From Mangrovibacterium lignilyticum (GTDB taxonomy: Bacteria > Bacteroidota > Bacteroidia > Bacteroidales > Prolixibacteraceae): a DNA stretch of 64,000 nt. Numbering within the stretch: the stretch's first letter is position 1; each line of letters starts with the position of its first letter. The stretch covers positions 992,001-1,056,000 of the forward strand of contig NZ_WKLH01000002.1 of the NCBI RefSeq assembly GCF_010882175.1, given 5' to 3'. Positions 10,120 through 17,898 of the stretch are shown here, one piece after another. The notes under the pieces were generated by a model. The model was not told the origin of the DNA. It ran no database searches and saw nothing but the letters and a program-made list of their open reading frames with translations. The position numbers and the translations under genes are program-made.

Positions 10120-10992
10120 ATGATGAAAAAACAAGACGGCTTTCTGGGTCAGCAAAGTTATGTCATTCCGGAGCGCATTGTCGACCAGCTAAAAAAGTCA
10201 CCGCTTTGCAGTGATATCTACCTGACCGACATCGGATATTACCCACAGGCACGTCATCACTTCAGAGAAAGACCAAACGGCAGTGAACAGACAATTTTAA
10301 TCTACAATGTAGAAGGAACCGGGAATATCATCGTGGGAAGCCAGAAAATGCGCCTTCCCCCCGATCATTTCTTTATTATTCCGGAAGGAGTGTCACACGC
10401 CTACTCTGCCGATGCAAACGATCCCTGGTCAATCTACTGGATTCACTTTGCCGGTCCCAAGGCCAAGCACATAGGGAAGCCGGGTCTTCAGCAAATACCC
10501 GTACCTCGCAGCAGCAACTCGCGAGTTAGCGAACGAATTGAGCTTTTCAATGAGCTTTTTTACATCCTCGAGCGTGGCCACAGTTTCGAAAATCTGGAAT
10601 ATATCAGCCAGTCGCTGCCACGCCTGATCGCGTCGTTTACTTACCTCACGCAATTTCGTTCAGTTAACGAACAAATCAGTAAAGATCCGGTGAGTCAAAG
10701 TATCAATGTAATGCTCGAGAATATTAATCGGAGATATAAATTGGAAGAATTGGCAAAAACCGTGAAACTTTCAGCTTCCCACTATTCCCGGCTATTTTTA
10801 AACAGAACCGGGCATTCGCCCATCGACTATTTTATCCAGCTGAAAATTCAGCGAGCCTGCCGATTGCTTGATACAGACGATCGATCGATTGCCGACATAG
10901 CCCGCGAAATCGGCTTTGACGATCAATTCTACTTCTCACGTCAATTTAAAAAGGTGATGGGACTGTCTCCCCGGGAATATCGCAAACGCTAG
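10120..10992 (+). CDS. AraC-family transcriptional regulator
   Basis: 290-residue regulator with an N-terminal cupin-like sugar-binding domain (about 20-150, with GTGNIIVGSQKMRLPPDHFFIIPEGVSHAY) and a C-terminal double helix-turn-helix (about 193-290). The latter contains LEELAKTVKLSASHYSRLF and the AraC signature IADIAREIGFDDQFYFSRQF followed by KKVMGLSPREYRKR. This is the AraC/RhaS layout, not the hybrid two-component layout common in Bacteroidota polysaccharide loci. It is divergent from the MFS/GH2/DUF5107 operon and most likely activates it in response to an imported sugar. Confidence 0.9.
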   Translation: MMKKQDGFLGQQSYVIPERIVDQLKKSPLCSDIYLTDIGYYPQARHHFRERPNGSEQTILIYNVEGTGNIIVGSQKMRLPPDHFFIIPEGVSHAYSADANDPWSIYWIHFAGPKAKHIGKPGLQQIPVPRSSNSRVSERIELFNELFYILERGHSFENLEYISQSLPRLIASFTYLTQFRSVNEQISKDPVSQSINVMLENINRRYKLEELAKTVKLSASHYSRLFLNRTGHSPIDYFIQLKIQRACRLLDTDDRSIADIAREIGFDDQFYFSRQFKKVMGLSPREYRKR

Positions 10993-11149
10993 ACCATTCT
11001 TATTAGTAATTAATTGCTCGCTTATTGCCAGAATAAAAACCGAATACTGAAATCACTAGACAAAATAGAACTTGCTGACGTTAAGTACAGAATATTTCTA
11101 ATTAAAGAAATGCACATTGATGATAAGTACCTAGCGATCGGTTTAGAGC

Positions 11150-11241
11150 AAAAAAAAAGAGTAGATCTCTATCTACCCTTTTCAAACCTAACTAAACCAA
11201 TAAAACTAATCAAACCTAAACTTATGAAATAAAATCTACGA
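11150..11241 (-). ncRNA. Candidate DonS-like antisense sRNA over an orphan SusC-type leader
   Basis: On the minus strand a perfect -7 box TATCTTTG (11242-11249) is followed about 85 nt later by an intrinsic terminator: GTAGAT / ATCTAC with a 4-nt loop (arms 11161-11166 and 11171-11176), then a long T run (11151-11158). The plus strand of the same stretch reads like the leader of a SusC-type gene: A/C-rich repeats (CAAACCTAACTAAACC and CAAACCTAAACTT), then ATGAAA followed at once by TAA (11224-11232). Cis-antisense RNAs of this size opposite susC leaders are known in Bacteroides (DonS family). Here no SusC gene follows. Expression is not shown. Confidence 0.5.
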
Positions 11242-11249
11242 CAAAGATA
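11242..11249 (-). promoter_or_regulatory. -7 element of the candidate sRNA
   Basis: Reverse-strand TATCTTTG, an exact match to TAnnTTTG. A TTTG lies upstream (11262-11265) but at only 12-bp spacing, shorter than usual. Confidence 0.45.
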
Positions 11250-11423
11250 TGCTGAAAAACACAAAGAAATGTTACCCCAATGTTAAAAAATGTGCTGCGT
11301 AGCATATTTTTGAATTTTGATGTTTAAAATCGACCTGTTCGAAGTAAAAGTCAAAAAAAGACGATCCGGTGAAATGCTTTTCCGCGGAGACAAGATTCTG
11401 AAAAGCGGGCTCGGAAAATCTGC

Positions 11424-11431
11424 TATCTTTG
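11424..11431 (+). promoter_or_regulatory. -7 element for the kinase-RapZ fusion gene
   Basis: TATCTTTG, an exact match to the Bacteroidota TAnnTTTG box, 98 bp upstream of the GTG start at 11529. Confidence 0.5.
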
Positions 11432-11528
11432 TCTTCGATCCGAAAAAAACCGTTTTTTTAACCGTTTTCCCCGGCTCCCAAATCGTTAATTGCATCAACC
11501 GGTCGCAGACCGTAAAAACTTTGTTCGC

Positions 11529-12956
11529 GTGGATTTAAAAATAAAAGAAGAGATCATTCGGCTGTACGAGAAATATTTTGAGGAAGAAATGACAGGATTC
11601 GAGCTTTTACCCGCTTCGGGCTCGTACCGCGAATATTGCCGCATTAAAAGTGCCAGCCATCAGGCCATTGGCGCACACAATGCCGACGTAAAAGAAAACC
11701 AGGCTTTCATTAGTTTCACCAATCATTTTTTTGCCGAAGGCATGCCGGTCCCCAAGGTTTTTGCGGTTAACAGCGAGAAGACTTGTTACATCCAGGAAGA
11801 CCTTGGCGACCTCACTTTGTTTGATTACCTGAGTAAAACACGCGAACGCGAAGGCTTTTCGAATAAAATCGTGCAGGTTTACAAACGAGTATTGCGCGAT
11901 TTGCCCAAGTTGCAGATCTCGGCCGGGCAGGGCATCGATTACGAGCGTTGTTATCCGCGGGCTGCCTTCGATAAGCAGTCGATGATGTGGGATTTAAACT
12001 ATTTCAAGTACTATTTCCTGAAGCTGGCTAAGATCCCCTTTGACGAACAGGCACTGGAAGACGATTTTAAGACTTTCACCAAATACCTGTTGCAGGCAGA
12101 AAGCGACTACTTTTTGTATCGCGATTTCCAGTCGCGCAACATTATGCTCCGCGATAACAAGGTTGCCTTTATTGACTACCAGGGTGGACGCAAAGGCCCC
12201 CTGCAATACGACCTGGCCTCTTTGCTTTACGATGCTAAAGCCGATATTCCGCAAGCTTTGCGTAACGAGCTGCTCGAGTTTTACCTCGATGAGCTGGAAA
12301 AATACAAAACCGTTGACCGCGACCGTTTCAAAGCTTTCTTCTCGGGTTATGTCCTGATCCGAATCATGCAGGCTATGGGCGCTTACGGTTTCCGTGGCTT
12401 CTACGAGAAAAAGGAACATTTCCTGAAGAGTATCCCCTTCGCCCTGGACAACCTGGCGTACCTGATCGACAACCATACGATCCCGGTTGAGCTGAAGGAA
12501 CTTTTTGCCGTTTTGAAATCGGTTGCCGAATCGGACTATTTACGTGAGATTGGAAAACAAGGCGAAGAACTAACCGTTCGTGTCTGCAGTTTTTCCTACA
12601 AGAAAGGCCTTCCCAACGATCCGTCGGGCAACGGCGGTGGCTATTTGTTCGACTGTCGCGCCATACATAACCCCGGACGATACGACGAATACAAACAATT
12701 AACCGGGAAAGATCCGGAAGTGATTGCTTTCCTGGAAGAACGATCGGAGATGGCCGAATTTCTGAAACATGTTTTTGCGTTGGTCGATCAATCGGTGACC
12801 ACTTACACCCGCCGGGGATTTACAAACCTGAGCGTTGGTTTTGGATGTACCGGAGGGCAGCATCGCTCGGTGTACGCAGCCGAGCAAATGGCTAAGCATT
12901 TGAAAAACAATTTCAAGGTGAATGTTGTTCTTAGTCATCGGGAACAGGATTTCTAA
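11529..12956 (+). CDS. APH/AmgK-like sugar kinase fused to RapZ C-terminal domain
   Basis: 475-residue two-domain protein. Residues ~1-325 are an aminoglycoside-phosphotransferase-fold kinase resembling AmgK, the MurNAc/GlcNAc anomeric kinase of wall recycling: YREYCRI near the P-loop, catalytic YRDFQSRN (D199) and metal-binding IDYQGG (D216). Residues ~345-475 are a RapZ C-terminal domain, with VRVCSFSYKKGLPNDPSG, FDCRAIHNPGR and GCTGGQHRSVYAAEQMAKHL (C440). In enterobacteria this domain senses glucosamine-6-phosphate. The N-terminal ATPase of true RapZ is absent. I chose the GTG at 11529 (VDLKIKEEIIRLYEKYF), where homologues begin; an upstream TTG at 11490 also keeps the frame. No MurU nucleotidyltransferase is adjacent. 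Linking wall-amino-sugar recycling to amino-sugar sensing is an inference. Confidence 0.85.
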   Translation: MDLKIKEEIIRLYEKYFEEEMTGFELLPASGSYREYCRIKSASHQAIGAHNADVKENQAFISFTNHFFAEGMPVPKVFAVNSEKTCYIQEDLGDLTLFDYLSKTREREGFSNKIVQVYKRVLRDLPKLQISAGQGIDYERCYPRAAFDKQSMMWDLNYFKYYFLKLAKIPFDEQALEDDFKTFTKYLLQAESDYFLYRDFQSRNIMLRDNKVAFIDYQGGRKGPLQYDLASLLYDAKADIPQALRNELLEFYLDELEKYKTVDRDRFKAFFSGYVLIRIMQAMGAYGFRGFYEKKEHFLKSIPFALDNLAYLIDNHTIPVELKELFAVLKSVAESDYLREIGKQGEELTVRVCSFSYKKGLPNDPSGNGGGYLFDCRAIHNPGRYDEYKQLTGKDPEVIAFLEERSEMAEFLKHVFALVDQSVTTYTRRGFTNLSVGFGCTGGQHRSVYAAEQMAKHLKNNFKVNVVLSHREQDF

Positions 12957-13032
12957 CCCTGTTCCGATGAATGAAGGGATTAGCTGTTCGGTGCAAACCG
13001 GACGGCGCATTTAAAGTTTTGAATTTACGAAA

Positions 13033-13176
13033 ATGGGAAAAACAGCGTGTAAAAAAGACGACTACAAAGAACCGGAAAACCCCAAATATTATTGCAAAAA
13101 GTGTGGAGCAAAGGCAAAAAACGAAGACAAAGTCTGCAAACCAAAAAAACTAAAAGACAAGGCCAAAACAGCCTGA
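13033..13176 (+). CDS. 47-residue zinc-ribbon-like mini-protein
   Basis: ATG at 13033 to TGA at 13174 encodes 47 residues starting MGKTACKKDDYKEPENP. It has four cysteines, C6, C21, C24 and C35, in the arrangement YYCKKCGAKAKNEDKVCKP, typical of a small zinc ribbon, and is otherwise very lysine-rich (pI clearly basic). Small lysine-rich CxxCG..LCKP proteins are widespread in bacteria, but I know of no function. It lies 76 bp after the kinase-RapZ gene, and its 3' half overlaps the start of the TonB receptor frame, suggesting translational coupling. A nucleic-acid-binding role is only a guess. Confidence 0.65.
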   Translation: MGKTACKKDDYKEPENPKYYCKKCGAKAKNEDKVCKPKKLKDKAKTA

Positions 13177-15227
13177 TTGTTTGCTGTCTTTTATTGGTTT
13201 TAGCACTTACGCCTCCCCTGCTTCAGGCACAGACTACCACGACACACCTTCAAACTGATTCACTTGTTACAATGCCAGGCATCCCGATTGCCGAAATCAG
13301 GGTGCAAGCCTTTCGTTATGCCCAAAAGCTACGCGAAACACCGGGAGCGATTGCGCTGATTCCGGCACAACAACTGCGCGAGGTGCCGGCGCAGCAAATC
13401 GATTTCCCGTTAAACCAGGTTGCCGGCGTTTTCATGCAAAGTGGCAGTCTGAATACCAACCGACTGATCATTCGCGGCATTGGTGGCCGCTCGCCTTATG
13501 CCTCCAATAAAGTACGAGCTTATTTTGAAGACATTCCGCTGACCAATGGAACCGGCGAAACCACGCTCGAAGATCTGGACCTCTCGTTAATCGACCATAT
13601 TGAAATCATTAAAGGACCGGCAGCAGGCTATTACGGTTCCGGACTGGGTGGGACGCTGCTTTTACAGGCCGATCAGCAGCAGCTAAGTGGATTTTCGCTT
13701 GCCGGAGACTTTGGAAGCTATAATAAACAGAACTACCGAGCCAACATTCAGCTAACCACCGACGAGTGGAGCCATGGTTTGTACCTGGACGTACTGAAAG
13801 CCGACGGCTACCGCGAGAATAACCGCACCGACCGGACGAATCTGGGCTACATCGGTCATTACCGGGCCGGAAAACACCGGTTCAACCTCATCTTGCTTCA
13901 AACCGACATGAGAGCTTATATTCCCAGTTCGCTCGATTGGGATACTTACCAAAATAACCCGCGACAGGCGGCAAGTAACTGGGCCGAAGTGCAGGGCTAC
14001 GAAGACTACCAGAAGCAAATGGGTGGATTCTCGGTGCAATCCGATTGGGGAAACAACTACACCAGCCGTATCAGCCTGTTTGGCCAGCGTAAAACGTCGG
14101 ACGAACTGCGGCCATTTAATTTTTTACAGGAAGATAACAGCTACAAAGGCTTCAGGCTGATTGGAGAGAAAAGCTGGTACTTCAGAACCAACCAACTAAC
14201 GGCCAGCCTGGGCAATGAAAGCTTTTGGGAGAATTACAACTGGGGCACTTTCGATACAAACATCCACAGTATTCCCCTTTCGGACAACAAAGAGAAAAGA
14301 AACTATTTCAATGCTTTCGCGCAACTGAATTATACGGCCAACAAAGTGCGGGTTTCAACAGGCGTCAACCTTAATCAAACCAGCTACCATTACCGCGACT
14401 TCTATTTCCTGGACGATGACCAATCGGCCGACCACAGCTTTGATCCGATTGTTTCGCCCCGTCTGGCAATCAGCTATTCCTTAAGTCGACAAACAGCCGT
14501 CTACGGTACGATCAGCCACGGTTTTTCACCTCCCGGCCTCGAGGAAACCCTGAGGCCCGATGGACAGCGCAATACCAACATCAAACCCGAAACCGGTTGG
14601 AACTACGAGATCGGAAGCCGCGGCACACCTGGTCGCCAATTCTTTTACGACCTGTCGTTCTATTATATGGAAATTCAGAACCTGCTCGTAGCACGCCGTA
14701 CCGCTGAAGATGCGTATATGGGCGTTAATGCGGGGAAAACAAAACATCCGGGAGTAGAACTGGCACTGGACTACCACTGGCTGAATCGGGCTTTAACATC
14801 GGCTGTTCGCTTCAGCGGGAATTACAGTCCTTACAGCTTCGATCGTTTTGTTGACGGGGAAAATGATTACAGCGGCAACGATTTAACCGGAAGTCCGAAA
14901 GCACGCCTGAATGTGGTGTCGGACACTAATTACCGAAACTTACAGCTGTTACTCCAATACCAATACTCCGGCCAAGTCCCCTTACGTGACGACAACTCGG
15001 TTTATACCGATGCTTACCAGTTATTCAACCTGACGCTGAATTATAAAAAACGTTGGGATCGTCTGGAACTGAATGTTACAGCATCCGCCCTCAACTTAAC
15101 CGACGAGCACTACGCTTCGATGGTCTTGATTAATGCCAGCTCGTTTGGCAACCAGGCTCCGCGTTACTACTATCCCGGTCTACCGCGCAACCTTGCGGGC
15201 TCAATCAGCCTCAAATACCTTTTTTGA
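13092..15227 (+). CDS. TonB-dependent outer-membrane receptor
   Basis: Outer-membrane TonB-dependent receptor, about 711 residues from the TTG at 13092. The N-terminus is strongly basic, then hydrophobic (LIVCCLLLVLALTPPLLQA), a plausible signal peptide. The plug domain follows (about 60-190, with NRLIIRGIGGRSPYASNKV, YFEDIPLTNGTGETTLEDL and IEIIKGPAAGYYGSGLGG), then a 22-strand barrel ending NLAGSISLKYLF. No carboxypeptidase-like N-terminal domain and no SusD partner are present, so it resembles siderophore/metal receptors rather than SusC. There is no in-frame ATG upstream of the signal peptide; TTG 13092, GTG 13101 or CTG 13173 are the options, and the first two overlap the zinc-ribbon gene. 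The 3' end overlaps the convergent DUF2490 gene by 27 bp. Confidence 0.88.
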   Translation: MQKVWSKGKKRRQSLQTKKTKRQGQNSLIVCCLLLVLALTPPLLQAQTTTTHLQTDSLVTMPGIPIAEIRVQAFRYAQKLRETPGAIALIPAQQLREVPAQQIDFPLNQVAGVFMQSGSLNTNRLIIRGIGGRSPYASNKVRAYFEDIPLTNGTGETTLEDLDLSLIDHIEIIKGPAAGYYGSGLGGTLLLQADQQQLSGFSLAGDFGSYNKQNYRANIQLTTDEWSHGLYLDVLKADGYRENNRTDRTNLGYIGHYRAGKHRFNLILLQTDMRAYIPSSLDWDTYQNNPRQAASNWAEVQGYEDYQKQMGGFSVQSDWGNNYTSRISLFGQRKTSDELRPFNFLQEDNSYKGFRLIGEKSWYFRTNQLTASLGNESFWENYNWGTFDTNIHSIPLSDNKEKRNYFNAFAQLNYTANKVRVSTGVNLNQTSYHYRDFYFLDDDQSADHSFDPIVSPRLAISYSLSRQTAVYGTISHGFSPPGLEETLRPDGQRNTNIKPETGWNYEIGSRGTPGRQFFYDLSFYYMEIQNLLVARRTAEDAYMGVNAGKTKHPGVELALDYHWLNRALTSAVRFSGNYSPYSFDRFVDGENDYSGNDLTGSPKARLNVVSDTNYRNLQLLLQYQYSGQVPLRDDNSVYTDAYQLFNLTLNYKKRWDRLELNVTASALNLTDEHYASMVLINASSFGNQAPRYYYPGLPRNLAGSISLKYLF

Positions 15228-15872
15228 GTTGAGTCGAAAACGCAACTGTAACGATAGTGCGTCGTGTTGCCGCCAATTACTTAATACCTTCGAAGTTTGC
15301 CAAACATAGTAAAGGCTAACCGTAAAGAGAGGATCTCTATAAACACGGCTTCCAGCATACAGACGAGCTTGATGTAAGCCTGTTTCGTTCAACTTATAAA
15401 ATAACTCGTCCCCGACCGCAGGCTGGATCCATTTTGAAGTTAAAGCGGGAAGGTCGACGAAAAATTTTTGGTAGAGGCGTTGATGATTTTTTCCTATGGA
15501 AAACCATCGTTGCTCTAAGCGTAATGTTCCGCGAAACCGAAACAGCCCTTCACCCCAAGAAAAGGAATTAATCAACTGTGGCCGATACTCGTATATATCT
15601 CTGCCGGCGACAGGCTGTTGAGCGACCCGAAAAGCCAGTCCGATCCTGTACCATTTCGTTAATCTGTGCAATCCGGCCAGATCTATATAAGTCAGCTCCC
15701 GAAATGAGTCAGACGTTCGGTAGTCCGTTCGCTCACTGAAAACGATTTGATTCGACTCAGAAAGTTTTAGATCTATCGCAACTTTGCTCCAGAGGTAAAA
15801 ATCACGCCCCCTCTGAGCCCTGAGGCTTATGAACGCGAATAAAATGACCGACAAGAACAGAAATTTTCTCAT
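15201..15872 (-). CDS. DUF2490 domain protein
   Basis: 223 residues with signal peptide MRKFLFLSVILFAFISLRAQ. The mature part is rich in alternating aromatic strands (DFYLWSKVAIDLKLSESNQIVFSERTDY, RIGLAFRVAQQ, FRFRGTLRLEQRWF), typical of DUF2490, predicted small outer-membrane beta-barrels of unknown function common in Bacteroidota. It is convergent with, and overlaps by 27 bp, the TonB receptor gene, so the two are not one operon, though they may be functionally associated. Confidence 0.75.
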   Translation of the reverse strand: MRKFLFLSVILFAFISLRAQRGRDFYLWSKVAIDLKLSESNQIVFSERTDYRTSDSFRELTYIDLAGLHRLTKWYRIGLAFRVAQQPVAGRDIYEYRPQLINSFSWGEGLFRFRGTLRLEQRWFSIGKNHQRLYQKFFVDLPALTSKWIQPAVGDELFYKLNETGLHQARLYAGSRVYRDPLFTVSLYYVWQTSKVLSNWRQHDALSLQLRFRLNSKKVFEAD

Positions 15873-15969
15873 CTTCTTTTAAGTAATTCCAGGGTTTGTT
15901 CCGGCTACGAACTACTGAATTTAGAATTAACGATCAGCAACCGAGGGTTGATTGGCTCAAAGTTAAAAA

Positions 15970-16000
15970 TAAAAAAAGGGTAGATTTTAAACCTACCCTT
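15970..16000 (-). terminator. Terminator of the secreted TPR gene
   Basis: GGGTAG (15978-15983) and CTACCC (15993-15998) pair; on the minus strand the hairpin is followed by seven T. It lies 25 bp past the TPR gene stop. Confidence 0.75.
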
Positions 16001-16024
16001 AATATTCTGTTATCATATGCCTAA

Positions 16025-16870
16025 TTACAGCACAGTTTTACAAGCGTCGATCAGTTTCTTAGCATTCGCATTTGTTGCATCTAAAGCAATCGCCTTTTGC
16101 AGAACGTCGTAAGCAGCCTGGAATTCTACTTTCGAATCAGCAACAGCTTTCGTATACGCTTCGTCAGTTGTTTTCATTGTTCCGGCCTGAACTTGCGCGT
16201 TAGCAGCGTTCAGAATTTTCACACCTTTTTTGTAAGATACGTTTCCCTCTGATACATATACGTTAGCCAAAGCACCGGTAATTTTATCATTACTTGGGAA
16301 TTTTTCAGCACCGGCAACCAAAGTTGCTTTGTACTCATCATCCTTGTCCAGTTTGCGCAGCGCCATTGCTTTGTAATAAATCGCGTTTTCGCTGTTGTAA
16401 CCGGCAGCATCAGCAGCAGCAAAGAATTCGGCAGCAGCAGCATACTTTTTCCCTTTATAGGCTACAATCCCGGCATTGTAATTCAAACTACCCGGATCTT
16501 CGGCAACTGTGATTGCATCTTTATAAGCAGCAATTGCTTCATCAGTTTTATCCAATTTCGCCAATGCGTTGGCTTTGTATTCCTTTGCAGCTGCCGTGTT
16601 TGCATCCGCAGCAATTGCTTTATCAAAATACTTCACTGCATCTTCGTACTTATCAGCCTGAAAAGCTGCAAATCCAATGTTGAAGTTAATGGCATCATCA
16701 ACCTGCACGTCACCCAAATTTTTCATTGCACTGTCGTACAATTGAAAAGCTTTGGCATACTCCTTCGCCGTCAATGCATCATTTCCCTGATTAATCAATT
16801 CGGCTGCATCTTGCGCAAATCCGGTAACAGTTCCCAGCAAGAATACAACTCCCAATAAAATACGTTTCAT
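16025..16870 (-). CDS. Secreted tetratricopeptide-repeat protein
   Basis: 281 residues starting MKRILLGVVFLLGTVTGFAQ, a clear signal peptide. I chose this ATG because CGAGGTG, an unusually good Shine-Dalgarno for Bacteroidota, lies just upstream; the frame extends 7 codons further. About six TPR units follow (AAELINQGNDALTAKEYAKAFQLYDSA, FNIGFAAFQADKYEDAVKYFDKAIAAD and so on), very rich in alanine, lysine and aspartate. No catalytic domain is present; it is probably a periplasmic scaffold. It has its own promoter and terminator, so is monocistronic. Function is unknown. Confidence 0.8.
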   Translation of the reverse strand: MKRILLGVVFLLGTVTGFAQDAAELINQGNDALTAKEYAKAFQLYDSAMKNLGDVQVDDAINFNIGFAAFQADKYEDAVKYFDKAIAADANTAAAKEYKANALAKLDKTDEAIAAYKDAITVAEDPGSLNYNAGIVAYKGKKYAAAAEFFAAADAAGYNSENAIYYKAMALRKLDKDDEYKATLVAGAEKFPSNDKITGALANVYVSEGNVSYKKGVKILNAANAQVQAGTMKTTDEAYTKAVADSKVEFQAAYDVLQKAIALDATNANAKKLIDACKTVL

Positions 16871-16940
16871 AAACACCTCGTTTTTAAACATTTAATATTA
16901 TTTTGTAATTTAATTTTTTACGATTTTTAAGCGCGATTCC

Positions 16941-16948
16941 CAAAAATA
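16941..16948 (-). promoter_or_regulatory. -7 element for the secreted TPR gene
   Basis: Reverse-strand TATTTTTG, an exact TAnnTTTG match, 71 bp upstream of the start. Confidence 0.45.
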
Positions 16949-17005
16949 GCAATAATGATTTAAAAACCTACCCTAAAAAATGGACTGAAAGCCATTTTGA
17001 CAAAT

Positions 17006-17041
17006 AAAAAAAGGAAGATTTCGATCACTCAAAACCTTCCT
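17006..17041 (-). terminator. Terminator of the DUF2807 gene
   Basis: GGAAG and CTTCC arms around 17012-17016 and 17035-17039, followed on the minus strand by a run of T (17004-17010), about 30 bp past the stop. Confidence 0.6.
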
Positions 17042-17070
17042 GCAAAAACTATTTAACGTAAATCAAAAGA

Positions 17071-17778
17071 CTACTCTCTGCTTATTTTTCCTAATCCGTC
17101 GATTCTCTGATCGATTTCAGGATCACCGGTATAGCTTATTTTTCCCATTCCCTCCATGTGAGCTTTTAGCAAATCATTCACATGTATGGTGGCTACACCA
17201 ACCCCTTCAATGTTTATATCGGCAGTATCTGTTTCAAAGGCTGAAGCCTTCAGATAAGCGGCTCCCTGAAGATTCGACTCAAGCCTACGCGACACGCCTT
17301 CCAACTCATACACCACTCCTCCTTCTCCGCGCAAACTGACCTTTTGTGCTTTCATTTTTAAATCCAACCGGGCACCACCTTCAACACGAACATCAAGATC
17401 ATTCAAATCCAAATAGCCGGCTGTTTCTACAGTCGCCGCCCCTTCAATTCTTAGTCTGGATAAGTCGCGGAACCGAATCACCAATTGTGGACTACTTAAG
17501 CTAAACTTATCGCGTGATAATTTCAGCCAACCTGAAAGTGTATCACTGGTCACTTCCGTGGTCTCCAGAGTTTCTTTCAAGCCTCTTATAGTCAAGGCGG
17601 GCTCGGTGCCCTGCTCTAAAAGAATGGTAAAATTTCCTTTCACATAAATTTTGTCAAACTCAGTTACGGGAATGCTTTTTTCTTCTTCATCGTCCACTCG
17701 GGAATAATGACAGGCCGTGAAAGAAACGCTAAAGCTCAACAGCAACAAAAGCATCAATATAGAAGTAGAATGTCTCAT
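17071..17778 (-). CDS. DUF2807 (GIN domain) lipoprotein
   Basis: 235 residues with lipoprotein signal MRHSTSILMLLLLLSFSVSFTAC. The body is a right-handed beta-helix of the GIN/DUF2807 type (VTEFDKIYVKGNFTILLEQG at its start, then repeating L..L.IEGAA..E, VRVEGGARLDLKMK, LQGAAYLKA and VEGVGVATIHV turns). Such proteins are predicted cell-surface or auto-transporter-head-like adhesins in Bacteroidota; no biochemical role is established that I can name. It has its own promoter and terminator. Confidence 0.8.
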   Translation of the reverse strand: MRHSTSILMLLLLLSFSVSFTACHYSRVDDEEEKSIPVTEFDKIYVKGNFTILLEQGTEPALTIRGLKETLETTEVTSDTLSGWLKLSRDKFSLSSPQLVIRFRDLSRLRIEGAATVETAGYLDLNDLDVRVEGGARLDLKMKAQKVSLRGEGGVVYELEGVSRRLESNLQGAAYLKASAFETDTADINIEGVGVATIHVNDLLKAHMEGMGKISYTGDPEIDQRIDGLGKISRE

Positions 17779-17795
17779 ACATTTAAATTACAATT

Positions 17796-17803
17796 CAAAG
17801 ATA
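17796..17803 (-). promoter_or_regulatory. -7 element for the DUF2807 gene
   Basis: Reverse-strand TATCTTTG, an exact TAnnTTTG match, 18 bp upstream of the ATG, implying a very short 5' UTR. Confidence 0.55.
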
Positions 17804-17898
17804 AGTAGTCACACGGGCACACAATTCACCCAATCGATGAATGGCCGATTTTTAGAGGTAAAAGGACAATAGCCCCTGCTTATGGAAAGGCAGGTGAA

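Noticed and set aside
11014-11232. 72-residue plus-strand ORF after the AraC gene
   Set aside because: TTG start, no homology recognised, and its second half is the leader-like A/C-rich sequence and hairpin better explained as an antisense sRNA unit.
12971-13153. 60-residue plus-strand ORF
   Set aside because: Overlaps the four-Cys mini-gene in another frame and lacks any recognisable feature.
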